The notes below the pieces were generated by a model that was given only the letters and a program-made list of their open reading frames with translations, searched no databases and had not been told where the DNA came from. Below are positions 34,621-46,300 of a stretch of 64,000 bases of DNA, in pieces. Position 1 is the first letter of the stretch; every line of letters starts with the position of its first letter. The translations under genes and the position numbers were made by a program. This DNA comes from Undaria pinnatifida (Eukaryota > Sar > Phaeophyceae > Laminariales > Alariaceae), in the NCBI GenBank assembly GCA_012845835.1, contig JABAKD010000014.1, positions 1,728,501-1,792,500 of the forward strand, in the 5' to 3' direction.

Positions 34621-36350
34621 GGGGAGGATGCGGGAGAAAGAGAAGAGATGAACAAGTTAAGCGGGGAGAGAGAGGGGAGACAGAAAAGCGCGAGAGGGAG
34701 AGGAGGCGCACCACACACAAGGAACGACACTCCCTCCCTCTCTTGTCTGTCTTCATCACGATTGTTGACCGTGAAGGAAAAGAGGATACCCCCCTTGCAA
34801 CGGCTACCGTATAACACGGACGATAGCACACAACCCTTAAATAACACCCCCACCTACTAAAGCACACCCTGGGGTACATTTTTCGGATTCTTTCCGACCG
34901 TCACTTAATACCACACACCCTTCGGACGTACGCCTGGAAACATATCAAACTCCAATCTTCTGAGACGAGCGAAGCGAGTAGTAAGTCAGACTTAAAAATC
35001 AAGCGTAGCGAGGGATAAGCCCGCCGCGGGCGCAAACATTGTGGAATAAGACGTGCGAATTCCATTCATCTTAATCCCCGATTTTCTGCATGATGACGGA
35101 ACTTGCTACAAACCAGCATGCACCGCTACGGCGGTGTTACGGCAACGGTATGATTTGTGCTGGGTACGGGCTAAAAAAAAATGTTTCATATCAAGACTTC
35201 AGCAGTCGGTTTTTCCGTGGGACAAAGCCTCTGAAGTGCAATCCTCGGGAGTTTCATCATCGAATGTGGTATCCGTAACGGTTTTCCAGTGTCGCAGAAA
35301 GGCGTTATTTTTTGCTGCCATTCCCGGGCTTTAAGCGTGGGCCTTACTATCGCCGGCATTGCGTTAGCACACCCTGTGTTAACACACACCCTTGTTCACA
35401 CATCTAGACGTATGTGACATGGAAGAGTTTGGTAGACTAGGGAGTAGCGAGAAAACGATCGCTATCCTAGGAGATGGATGGTGGCCGCAGACGGCGAAAC
35501 AGGATGGTGATAGGATGAGCAAACAGTCTCTATGTAATCCATGTAAGAAACGTAATGAGCGCCTAAAGGCTGGAGATGTCTCTATGAAGAGTAGGAACGG
35601 TGCTCCGTCTCGAAAGGGATGCGTGGTCAATGCTCAAATGACTAAGGCAAGCAACAAATGAGTACGCCCCCCCCCCTCCCCCTTCCGTTGTTCGCACATC
35701 CCCTGTAACACCCCCATCTTTATCACACACCCTGCAACTTGGCCGGGGTCTGTCACACTCCTTGGTGATCAAATATACTGCTACCACACCTACTCGTTAT
35801 CATACCAACAGTCAGCTGGCCGAGTCTGTTCGCACTCGATAGCAACCGACGTCCCGTTAGCACACACCCTCGTTTCACACACCCCAACCGCGGGGCTCCT
35901 GTGCATGGTGCTTATCACCGTGGGTACGCTAGATACCACCCCCCCCTACAAAAACGCCCCGGTGATATTATCTTCAAAAATCTAAAAGTTGTCACCCTGG
36001 TGTGCTTTCATCCGTGCTACACGATATTTATTTACGATATGCACCCCCCCCCACGTTTATGAGGCAACATACTTGGAAACAGAGTTGACCGATTTTTCAC
36101 GCGAAAAAGGCTAGCACCCCCTGCACATGCAACCGCACCCATGTTCAAGGACATTCTACTTGGTCTTAGAATCGACTCATTGTAGCAGAAGCAGTAAAAG
36201 GGTTGGGACAATGTTACCATTCCCGGTATTTCATGGGTTGACCTTACCAACACGTACAGAAAACCCGCGAGGTGCGAGCTGCCTACGCGGGCCATGTAAA
36301 GAAACATAAAGGATCACAAGGACGGAAAAAACTAAATTTCCGTTTTCTGT
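34621..36350. other. Intergenic stretch, no gene recognised
   Basis: Short frames occur on both strands, none recognised. CACACCCT(T/C)/AACACACACC-like runs recur between about 34805 and 35900. An inverted 'CATTTGACC' family copy lies at 35565-35690. Confidence 0.4.
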
Positions 36351-36354
36351 ACGC

Positions 36355-36535
36355 CCCGTGCCACAATACCCGGGGTACGGGTAAAACCATTTCTATACCT
36401 GCCCGGAACTTCCGGAAGTTATGTACGCCCGTGCCACTATACCTGGAACTTCTGTGAGTTCTGTAACACTTCCATACCCATACCCGGAACTTTTGTAAGT
36501 TCTGTGAGAACCCGATACCCTTACCCGGAATTCAC
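36355..36535. repeat. Tandem repeat, ATACC(C/T)GGAACTT(C/T)TGT-AGTTCTGT unit
   Basis: Three to four imperfect units of about 60 bp carry (T)ACC(C/T)GGAACTT...AAGTT or GAGTTCTGT, separated by GTACGCCCGTGCCACTATAC-like spacers (about 36360-36530). It lies just beyond the 3' end of the recognisable J-domain gene. Confidence 0.6.
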
Positions 36536-36824
36536 AAACCCTACAGAACACAACCTTGATTTTTTGTGTGTACGGCGCGTGGTTCCAATACTATGAGAAT
36601 AGGATATTAATGAAACGCCCTAAAACACAACTCTAACCCTAGCCTTAACCCTGACCCCAACCCCAATCCCAACTCCGGGCCGGCCTGTACGGTAACTTGT
36701 CCGGAAATAATCAGACAAGAAAAAAACAGGAAACATGTCGACTACATTAGTATTCACACCGGTAGTTTTTTTCGTTGCCATTTCCATGCAAAGTACCATA
36801 CATTTTTTTTGCGGGGCCCGCATA

Positions 36825-39800
36825 TACTACTGAAACTTGCCTTCCCATTCCCCAAGGATGGCACCTTCACCACGCAGCCCCGCTTCGCCAGTTTTGGCGA
36901 AATTCGCACCATCAGGAAGAGGTCGTCGCCTGTTCCAGAAGGTTTCCACATAAGTGCGCGAAGATGGAGTCAGGGGTGGAGTTGGGGTTGGGGTTGGTTG
37001 GGCGGACGCCCTCTCGGGGAAAATACCAAAAAAAACGTCCTGCAGTAGTGTGCGTTCTTCACATTATGCCGGTTGTTAATTTTCTGCTGATCCCTTCAGT
37101 CGTAATCCTCACAGCAGCACTAGCTTCTGCCAGTACGTTACCGACCAGCCTCCTGCACTCTGCCGCATGCTTCGCTTCTGTAGCATCTGGCGTGTCCTTC
37201 ATACTCTCCTTAGTGCAAGCTCAGCCTCACACGTACTTGCTAAAAAAACACGGCAGGTGTCCCCGTACCAACAAGCCGAAGATGGTCCAAGCCTTATATT
37301 ACTAGGACACACGGTTCGTCGATTTACGCTTACCGGAACGTCGAAACTGGCTCGGCTTTTCCACCAGTTCAAACGTCACCTCCACCCCTTCCGGGGTTGA
37401 AAACGTGATCTTCGTCCCTCGCCGATAGCCCGGCAGTATCGGGACTTTGAAAGTTCCGTCGGGCACCTTCGGGAGCTTGAGGTGAACGTAAGCCGCAAAA
37501 GCCACAGCTGACAACTACCGCACGGGGTACGTGGGGGAGGGAAGGGAAGGAAAATAGTTGCAGTTCTTAGTGGACGAGTGGCACAAGGGCTGGTGGGGGG
37601 AGGGTGTAATGCATTGTTCCCTGCCTTAGTCATTTGACCATTGACCACGCATCCCTTTCGAGACGAAGCACCGGTGGGGGCGGGGGGCGGGGGAGGAGGT
37701 GCAGTGGTTGTGGGAGGCCGGCAGTATCGGGACTTGAAAGGCCCCTATAGGCACCCGCGGCAGTCTGAGATGAACGCAAGCCGCAAAAGGTCACAGCCGA
37801 TACTAACCCATTAAAGCACGTAAGGGGCCGGGGGAGGGGGGGGAGGGAAGGAGTTGCAGCTTTTGTGGCGGCGAGGTGGAAGAGCTGGGGTATGTCACGG
37901 GGGGGTCCACAGAGTTGTAGTTTTTGTGATACCCCGGCAGCATCGGGACAACATCGTATTGCTGGTTGCATTGCAGTCCCGAAACATGTCCCCACCTAGC
38001 AGTCCGGGTTGTGCCAGATGGTCCATGCTTCATTCATCATCTAGTTTCGACATACGTTATTTCTGAAGCCTTGAACGTGTTAACTACTAGCGCGAACAAA
38101 AATAGGCTACTCAAATTGCAAATAGCAAGTAGTGTGCCTCAGGTGCAGTTGCAAAAGGTTCAAGAAGCGTGAGGTAAGAACGGCAGGACGCAGACCGTTC
38201 CACCCCGCCCACCGGCAAGGGGCAGCGCGGCAGCAAGGCACCTAAAACCGCGGATCCCTTCTGCATGACCTGCGACAAGAGGACCATGCCTGATCCTAAT
38301 CCTAGCCCTAGCCCCTAGCACTAACTCTAACCCTAACCCTAAGAGTGGCGAGGGCGAGAGGTGAGACAGGCAGGAGGCAAATCGTTCGACCCCGCTCACC
38401 GGCAGGGGGCAGCGCAGCAGCAAGGCGCCGAACACCGCGGCTCCCTCTTGCACGACTTGCGATAGGAGGCCCGTGCGAGCCGCCTGCCTATAGCGCTCCA
38501 CGACGGTGTCACCAATCTTCAACCGGACACGAGGAGCACAGCAAAACAAGGTCGGGGATATATATATATATATATATATATGTGAATTCTTTTGGGACCC
38601 CAGAGGGAAAAAGGAAAGGACAGTAATGACATTGACAATCGTTTTGGCCACACGAAGCAGGGAGTGTAGGGTAGGGTAGGGTAGGGTAGGGTAGGGTAGG
38701 GTAGGGTAGGGTTGGGTAGGGTAGGGTAGGGTTGGGTAGGGTAGGGTAGGGTAGGGTAGGACATTAAAACCTAGCAGGCACGAGGAGGTGGGATGTAATA
38801 TACTTTAAGACAGGACCCCGGGTGTGCTGGATGTTCGATGTTGTGTGAGTATATAAAATAAGACCCCCCGCTTGAAGTTGCTCAACTCGTTGTCCATGTG
38901 TCCCAAAAGGGGTAGTGTGCAAGGTGGTAGCGTTTATAGACACACGTCGACAACGGCCGAGGGGCGCGTGACCTCGCGACACGTTCGTGACTCACATGCA
39001 CCTCTTTCTCCACCCCAGTCAGGAGATCTTCTAACGAGACAAGGAGTTTCACGTGGATGTGTTGCCACCTGGATACGCAAGAGACACAGGACAGCAGCAC
39101 CGCGTTCACGCACGACGCGTGGCACCCCAGGGCACGACACGGCACACCATGCGGCCGATCGATCGATGTCTCAGGGGCAAAATAAAGATAGGTGAGTCAT
39201 CCCACGGTATCTTAGGGTTCCATTTTTTTTTTTTTTTTTCTGACCTTCTGATTAGTTGAGCTCCTCAAGTGTGGATGTATGGGTTAGTTTGATACTTTTA
39301 CGAGTATGCTTGTTTTGGGACTAGCGCATGCAAGTGTTGGTCGGGTTGCGCGATTGAGCGCCTTTGAAGTCATGCTTTGGGTGATGATGGATGATGTTGG
39401 TATTGAGCTAGCGCCTCATGATAGGGACTCAGAAATTTCTTAGAATCTGCTGCACCCCTAGCGTGGAATGACTTAGGCAAGCGCCACCGACTACCCAAAC
39501 GCTCCCCCCAACCTCGCTCCGTCTTTTCAAAACGAGCTCCCGATGGCCACACGCAGCCCCCACCAGCGAACCCCCCCCCCCCCCCCGTCTCGAAAGAGAA
39601 GCGTGGTCAATCAATGGTCAAATGATTAAGGCGAGCAACAGATGAGCGCCCCCCGCCCCCCCCCCCCCCCGCGTCGTTATCTACAACGTCCCCCTCTCGT
39701 CCCGCCCTCCCTACCGACCCCTAACGCACAACACACACCTGGCCTTTGGAACCCCGAAATTATCCCTGTCTCCAGGGCCGAACCGAAAAATATCGAATAG

Positions 39801-41271
39801 ATTCGCTCGGACACCACCGTGCGATCTCTCGTGCCCCATATTTCGCCCCCCGCCCCCCGCCCCCGCTTGCTCCCTCATTCTCGCGTAGAAACTTGTCGAG
39901 AAAAAATCACCAGGGTCGTTACGGTATGGGGAGGACCGTCTATTTGGATAATACCCTTGGTCTGACCTCCCCTTTTGGGATGGAACAAGGGCGCAGGAGG
40001 CGGGGGCGGGGGCGGGTGGAAGGGGGGGGGGGGGGAGGTACTCAGTATGTGCATGGTCGTGGTCGTATGACCAAATAATCTCGCATCCCTACTACGCCGG
40101 GACGGAGCACGTCGGGTTTTCACCAAGCAGGCAGACATTGCTTGTACCAAGCGCGAAGCACCGTGAGGTGTTCGGCGAGTCGCATGAAGGGTGAACTGCA
40201 TCCTTCCAAGAACGGCTCGCAAGACAGACTTCGGTACGTTGTGCCTACTTTCTTGCTTATGAATGACAGCGACTAACGAGTTACAACGTTTTCTGGTGTG
40301 GCCACTCCAGAGAGGATTGACGCCTTTAAACTGGAAACCCGTTTTGGGGGAAACGTTATTAGTAATTATTATAGGGAGGGTTTTTTGGGCGCGCAAGGGG
40401 GGCGGGGGGGGGGTCGTTAGCATTGGCGCGGGTCGAGTATGTGTGGACATTGTCATTGTCAACGGTCGAGGAAGAGCGTGAACCAGTACAAATAATTGTC
40501 ATCCGTCGCGAGCGTCATACGTCTCCCGACGTTGCATTTCAGGTGTATCTCCTACCCTCGCAACAGCGACGCCTACTTCGTGTGGTCGGTGCTGCAATCG
40601 AAATTTGTGTCTGCACTTGTTCCCGCTGAAGTCCCAACTGGGTTAACGTTAGCGGCGTAACGCGTGGAAAGGGCAGCCGCAACGTACCGGATGTCTTAAG
40701 TTGTCGTCGTAATCTCCTCTGCTCCTGGGATCTCTCAGGGTGTCGTATGCCTTCGATTTGTTCGGGCGGGCACAGCAAGCAAGGCATGACGAGGTTGTCG
40801 CGCGATAAGCTTAACGCAAAACAAGAAGACAAAACCCGAATGAGACAAAAAAGTTCACAGTAAACAAGGAGGATAATATATACAGCTATTCTAATGTGTG
40901 TGTTTTTTAGTATGCAGCTCGTCAAGCGGGCAACCTGAGACAACTTAGGTGCAATCCCATCGTAGAATGTGCCACATATCTATGACATGGATCTGCTACC
41001 ATCATGTACTGTTTGTACTTGGTATACCTGGAACCTGCTACCGTGACGTCTGTTCCTGTTGTATTTCCTTAAACTTCTTGGCCTGCCACAGAGAGCTGCT
41101 ACCATCATAGTGTATCCCTCTACCGTGATGTGTGTACCTGCTGTATTTCCTTGAACTTCTTCTCGGCCTGTTTGATGTTGTTAGCGTTTTTGTCAGGGTG
41201 CCACTTCACGGCGGCCCTCCTATAAGCGCGTTTCAAGTCGTCCTGGCTCACGTTCGGCTCCACGCCTAGGA
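36825..41271 (-). CDS. Class B (Sis1/DNAJB-type) J-domain co-chaperone, partial model
   Basis: Exons in transcription order: 41271-41138, with J-domain residues LGVEPNVSQDDLKRAYRRAA, the HPDKN motif and KKFKEIQQ; 39068-38996 (HIHVKLLVSLEDLLTGVEKE); 37475-37334 (LPKVPDGTFKVPILPGYRRG, GTKITFSTPEG, FELVEKPSQFRRSG); and 36929 to about 36825 (DDLFLMVRISPKLAKRGCVV, KVPSLGNGK). The last two join in phase to restore RRSGDDLF, the class B 'FkRdGdDL' block. The domain order fits an Hsp70 partner that stimulates its ATPase through HPD and binds substrate through the C-terminal beta domains. No zinc-finger cysteines of class A DnaJ are seen. The start (residues before LGVEP), the G/F-rich linker and the dimerisation end are not resolved. 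A weak extra exon may lie at 40508-40591. Confidence 0.75.
37720..37945 (-). repeat. Echoes of the acceptor and first half of J-domain-gene exon 37475-37334
   Basis: CCGGCAGTATCGGGACTT at 37722, CGGCAGTCTGAGATGAACGC and AAGCCGCAAAAGGTCACAGC repeat the region 37428-37512 of the true exon and its upstream intron. A third, shorter copy (CCCCGGCAGCATCGGGACAA) lies at about 37930. A G-rich stretch followed by AGTTGCAG also accompanies each copy. The frame is not maintained. A 'CATTTGACC' family element (37585-37690) lies between the real exon and the first echo. Confidence 0.65.
38557..38582. repeat. (TA)n microsatellite
   Basis: About a dozen TA dinucleotides in a row lie in an intron of the J-domain gene, 90 bp before the TAGGG array. 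Confidence 0.9.
38665..38762. repeat. Interstitial (TAGGG)n array
   Basis: About 19 consecutive TAGGG pentamers carry occasional TTGGG variants. This is one T short of the TTAGGG telomere repeat. A few CTAACCCTAACCCTAA units lie 330 bp upstream at about 38325-38341. It is most simply a pentamer microsatellite; a link to telomere repair would be speculation. Confidence 0.85.
40015..40335 (+). repeat. G-run dispersed element, copy 3
   Basis: A G-run is followed by GTACTCAGTATGTGCATGGT, CGTGGTCGTATGACC, TCGCATCCCTACTACGCCGG, GTGAGGTGTTCGGCGAGTCG, AGACTTCGGTACGTTGTGCC and TCTGGTGTGGCCACTCCAGA. It is shorter than copies 1 and 2, ending near the CACTCCAGAGA block. It lies in an intron of the J-domain gene in the opposite orientation. 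Confidence 0.65.
40508..40591 (-). CDS. Weak candidate exon of the J-domain gene
   Basis: After an acceptor GATTGCAG (40599-40592) the minus strand reads ...VARVGDTPEMQRRETYDARDG. This resembles the end of a J domain after the HPD helix (consensus ...vLsDpekRrrYD), and it starts in phase 0, as the exon ending at 41138 requires. The distance from KEIQQ to YD is longer than usual, and no GT donor follows before a stop. It could be real with a non-standard or misread end, or a decayed copy. Confidence 0.28.
41048..41100 (-). pseudogene. Echo of the 3' end of the J-domain exon
   Basis: On the minus strand GGCCAAGAAGTTTAAGGAAA and TACAACAG repeat the exon end (GCCGAGAAGAAGTTCAAGGA, AATACAGCAG) 82 bp further into the intron. 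The following bases (CAGACGTCACGGTAGC) match the intron start after the real donor (CACACATCACGGTAG). The copied donor is no longer GT. Confidence 0.65.
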
Positions 41272-43324
41272 CTGCATGAAACAAGCAACAAACAGCGCGC
41301 AGCAAACAGAAAGGCAAGCAGGCAAGCAGCAGACGAGTAAACAAGCAAAGTAGCAAGCAGCCTGCCCAGCAGGGGAACAATACGACACACAGCTTGACAA
41401 GCAAATAAGCAAGGGACAGACAGACGTAAAAACAAGCGAACAAACAAGCAAGAAGCGAGGAAGGAACGATGGAAGAAAGCAACAAATCATTCCATTTTTA
41501 GTTGGCACGTTCATCCAACAGCGGATGGGTAAAACGTTAAGCTTCCACGTATATATGTTGTGTGTCAATTGAACTCGGTTGCCGAGACACTCGCGCTGCA
41601 TGCCAACAAGCAAGCAAGCGAGCAAGTGAGCAACCAGGAAGAAACAATGAAGGAGCAACGAGGGAGTCGCGAAAATGACAAAGTCTGCGCTGTGCCCATG
41701 CTCCTGGCGCTTATCTTGCCCGCGCTGATCTTGCCCGCCGGTCGCGACCAACAGCAAAACGTTATATTCGTATCATACACAACCCCTTCATGCCACCGGT
41801 GATGTCGTAATGCCTTGTACCGTAGCTACCGCACGGATGTAAACCTTTTGGCATCTCTTGGATTTGAGTTGGCCTACGCCTCCCTTTATCATACCCCTAG
41901 GACTACTTCGTGGCGTTATGAGCATGCATCTGATACCTGAACAAACCGCAACACACATCATGCTGCGACTGCTGTCCTGCAGTCTGCGCTATCAACAGGC
42001 ACGCGACTGCCATGCCTCGGGCACCAAACGCGGAGCGGACAGTGGGCGCGGACGGCCAGTTTCCAATGTAATGTGCAGTAGATATACCCATTCTCGTGGG
42101 ACGCTGCATGGCGTGCGAAATACAGAACAAACAGCAACACGGAGCAGATTTTGACTGTCTTACTCTGCGCTTTCAATAGTCAAGCACGATTGGCACCAAC
42201 GGAGGAGCGGGCAGTAGGCGCGGATGGCCAACAATGTGCCGAGCACCTACAGTAGTAGTACCTGGTACCAATTACGGACGGTGCTCGGAAACACAAAACA
42301 CCCACCAAGCCGTATTGCATTTACATACACGCAGGTGCACGGGTACTTTGGTCCCAGGTACATGTAATGGCGCGTTCGTGCGGTACCCTTAAGTGCGGGG
42401 TGCCAACTGAGTGCGGTGAAAATCGCTTCCCACGACCTTGTTCTCCAGGGCACCCAATATCGCTCTGTAACCGCACTCTGTCCCGGGTCCCGGGGTTGTT
42501 CAGGATCCAACTTTAGTGCGGGTGTCGTCTGGGAAGGAACCACCACCACTCTGAACCTGGAACATGATATCGCTCGCTGTGTAAGGTCTTGCCTGAGTAG
42601 TAGGTCTTTCCCGCTGCTGCTGCTGCTGCTGCCGTACAAGCATAGAGAGAAGATCGTGGCAGCAGCAGCAACACCAGAAACACCCAACGCCAGGCACTTC
42701 CCATTCGTACATATCGCCTTGCAGCAGTACAGGTGCTGGCTGCTTTGGGCAACCGCAGAGGTTGCTCTGCGTCGTTGAACCCAGACTTGATCACATAGCG
42801 TTGTCGAGAAACCTTCGAGTTTTGCGCTACTGAGGATAAACCGCCACGCTTTGGACCGCTCCCAGTATGCACCAGACATATGCCATGCATATTCGGCACC
42901 TGTAGAGGCGCATGAGGGGCCATTAGCAGTAAACAGCAGCAGAATGACAGACAGAGTTACAGCTGGACGGTGGAAGCTTTGGTGGGCTTTATAGAACGAA
43001 AGATTTCATAAACATTGGGTGGCTAAAGCATACCAGGGATACGTTCCCAACTCCCCCCTAGATTTCCTCTCAGCTCCCACGGATATCACCACCGTAGCAG
43101 TACTTGTAGACGTTGGTAGAGCTTGATTCGAAGTGTGCTTGCATCTACACTCTCCGCAGGTGGACGCTAAGAAGGACGTCCACGGCGAGCAAGTGTGGCT
43201 TTGGAAAGCACCGAGTCCTGCGTGTGGCCACCGCGAGCATTATTGTGGTCCATTCTCCTGTGCTTACGGCTGGCTGGCTGGCAGTAGACCTAGCTGTGCC
43301 AAGGCAACACACAAGGACGCAAGC
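41272..43324. other. Region between the J-domain exon and NOP58 exon 1
   Basis: The unresolved first exon(s) and promoter of the minus-strand J-domain gene should lie here, back to back with NOP58. A CAAG/CTTG-rich stretch (about 41277-41640) forms the intron start. A 210-codon minus-strand frame (42247-42879) overlaps CTG/CAG-rich sequence and has no recognisable motif. I see no TATA box that can be assigned with confidence. Confidence 0.4.
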
Positions 43325-46300
43325 ATGTTGGTTCTCTTCGAGACTCCGGCAGGCTATGCTTTGTTTAAGGTAAGAGCCGATGACGCCTGCTTGAGTGCTG
43401 GAGATGATGCCGGGATCTGAGCCTTGTGAACGTGCCTACTCACTTTCGATCATGTCTATGATACCCACCCATCGGGATCCACCATTCACCATATTGCAGA
43501 GTTCGTATCATAGGGGACTCGACAGTCCTGTGGAACTGATGTAATTTGTACTGCTATGATAAATAGCATTTATCCTCTCTAATTGATTTACAGTAAATTA
43601 ACAGCAGTAATGGCCTGAAAACGTGGGTCCTCCGAGATTTAGATACGTGCACCATTGGATGCACGGCCATCACCGGCATAGCCAAATGCTGGCTCTCACA
43701 GCACGCTGCAAGGATCGTCGTCCACGACGACTTTGCTCACTTTCACCTGTCGTACGTTTTCATGACTAACAGGATACGTGCTTGAGCCTACCTTCTGCAG
43801 CCAAACTGCTGCAGCAGTGTGCACGCACAAACATTTCCTACCTGGTATTTATTTATTTATTTATTTATTTTTTTGTGCCTGGTTGTAACGGGAATGTAGC
43901 TCCGGCTATTTTACAACAGCCTAACTCATCCCAAGTCGACACCTCTTAAAAGACGCGCATGTTTGCACGTCTGAAAAAAGGGGGGGGTGATGTGGATACC
44001 AGTCCCTATTCCCTAGATTGTACCGCCTCCTTATCACTATAATACTTCAAGATCATCCTGGCTCCTCGAGGCAGACTCTGAGGTTTTTCCTCTTTGTTGA
44101 CCCTCGAGCGTGCGGTTGCGCACATAACCCACCTCGGTGTGTCTCCACACTAACACCTCCATCAGAGAAGGAGAAAACCTGCGAAGGGACTACCGTCCCA
44201 CATTCTCACACTTTTACTTTCCAGCTTCTGGACAAGCCGTGGTCACAGGTGTCGACCCTTCTCCCCCCCGGTTCTTGCCTTCAATTTTTATCGCGCATAG
44301 GGTTCAACAATCCCACTGCTCGTCGATTTTTCATCGAGTGTTGCTAACTCACGCTCTCGCGCTTTCCGCAAGTCAATTTGTGCACAAGAAAAAGTCCGCA
44401 CGAATTTATACGAGTATGCACTCGGCGGGGCTCGAACTCACGAAACTGACCTTAACTAGGCTCGAGGTTAACCTGATACGCCACCGGGGCGACCGGTTGC
44501 TGTACGAATGCCCCGCACACATGCACACGTACAAGAGACACCATCCCCGAATGGCCAGCTTTGAACTAGGTGCCTGTTGTGAGTTGCGCGGTGTGAACTG
44601 GTTTGAAATGCTGTTGTCAAGTCTGCCTTCAGGGAAAGCAGGAAAGGTCAAAGTACCTTCAAGTACGTATGACAGGTGCCTATTAATCAGCTATTAATAG
44701 AGCATACCCGCACGCCCCTCGAGTATGCTCGTAGCAGTGGTCGGAGTCCGCTCTGGTGCAAAGACGTCAAGGCGGCCTTTGTGCATTGCCCTGACGAGGG
44801 CCGATTAACTATATGATACATATGGCTTACCATGTTTTTAGACTATACCTGGTAGCTATCAAAGCACGCAAATAAGCGGTTACCCTCACCTATGCCTCTG
44901 AACTCATGAGGAGCTCGGGGCCAGCATCGGTGTACACCCAGCTACGAGACTGCTGCAGGTGGACGTCTCACAAAGCACTCACGTAAATCGCAAAGGACAG
45001 CTGTGTTACGAGTATACTATTTTACTTGCGATAGAGTCGGTGATGTTCCTTTTCTTACGTTGGTCAACAGCTACCAGGTACCTGATAAGTTTGAATAGTA
45101 CCGTGCGCACCTTCATTTGTTATTTTGTTAGTTTGTGCTCATCCTATATATTTTCTTCGCACTTTTCATTTCTCTTTCTCCCTCCCTAGACGTAACTCAA
45201 ATTCAGGGTCGCTACTCGTAAGCGGGTTCTTCTCCCCCCTCTCCACCATGGTACGTGCCTTCATTATTGTTGCGAGAAAACTTCAGCCCTTTCTTCCCTC
45301 GACAACTTGCATCGAATTGCGCCTACCAGCGCTGCAAGGCGCTCTCAGCAATAAATTCCTTTGTTTTATTTTTACATTTGCGAATAAACTAAGAATATTC
45401 GACCCACGTGAGATTCGAGCTCCAAAACCAAGTGTGGTAGCGTTCGAGGGCAACCACTAGACCTCCGGGGCGACCGGCTATACACATATTATACGCATTT
45501 CGAAGTATTAGTAGTAAACTGGTTACCAGCCCTAATCGAACCCAGACGCCACAAGTCGTGATACTTGCCCGCGGCACCATGGAAAGCGATCTCGGCTTTC
45601 CAAGTCTCTTACAATGATGTCGGATACATGTCACGGTTCGAGTAGCAGCATGCATGCCTGCAAACCAGTAGTAACCCCATGGGTAGCTCCAAAATGGCCC
45701 CGGACGCCACAACGTTATCGTTGCTTCGGCCTCACGTTCCCAAAGCATCTCGGTTACATGTTACGGTTCGAGTAGTAACGTGGACGCCTACACATCAGTA
45801 GGAAACCCGTTTGATAGTAGGGATAGCCCAAAATGATCCTGGGCGCCACAAGTCGTCGCCCTTGCCGCAGCTATGGACAGCGAGTTTTATGATTTACGGA
45901 TGGACAAATGATCTGATGAAGACTCGCCCCGCCTCCTCTCCTCTCCTCGAATAACTCTGTCCTGTCGTTGCTACGTTAGAGCACGGCCGCGGATGAGTCC
46001 TAGCTCTCCCCCCTGACGACAATCCTTGCCTGTGTTTGATTTTCCTGCCTAACCCTTGTTGCCGGGTTTAGATGACGAACGAGTCGATCCTGAAAGATGC
46101 GGACGGCATCTACGACGAGTTCAACACCCCAGAGAAGGCCGCAGAGTCCGTCAAGCTGAAGGTGAGGTGAATGTGCAGTTTTCCAATGGGAATTGTGCGT
46201 ACATGGAGGGGCGGGGCACGGAGTTATTTATGTATTTATTTTCTTCTTGTTATCCTCCGGCGGATGGAGAAAATAAGGCTTCTGCTCACCATACTTGCGC

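Noticed and set aside
42247-42879. 210-codon open frame on the minus strand upstream of NOP58
   Set aside because: It has no recognisable motif, overlaps CTG/CAG-rich sequence open in several frames, and cannot be joined by phase to the J-domain exon.
45905-46020. Possible intronic box C/D snoRNA (TGATGA near 45912 and CTGA near 46012) in NOP58 intron 1
   Set aside because: The box C start is not a purine, the terminal stem does not pair, and the spacing is long. Host genes of this kind often carry snoRNAs, but this one is not supported.
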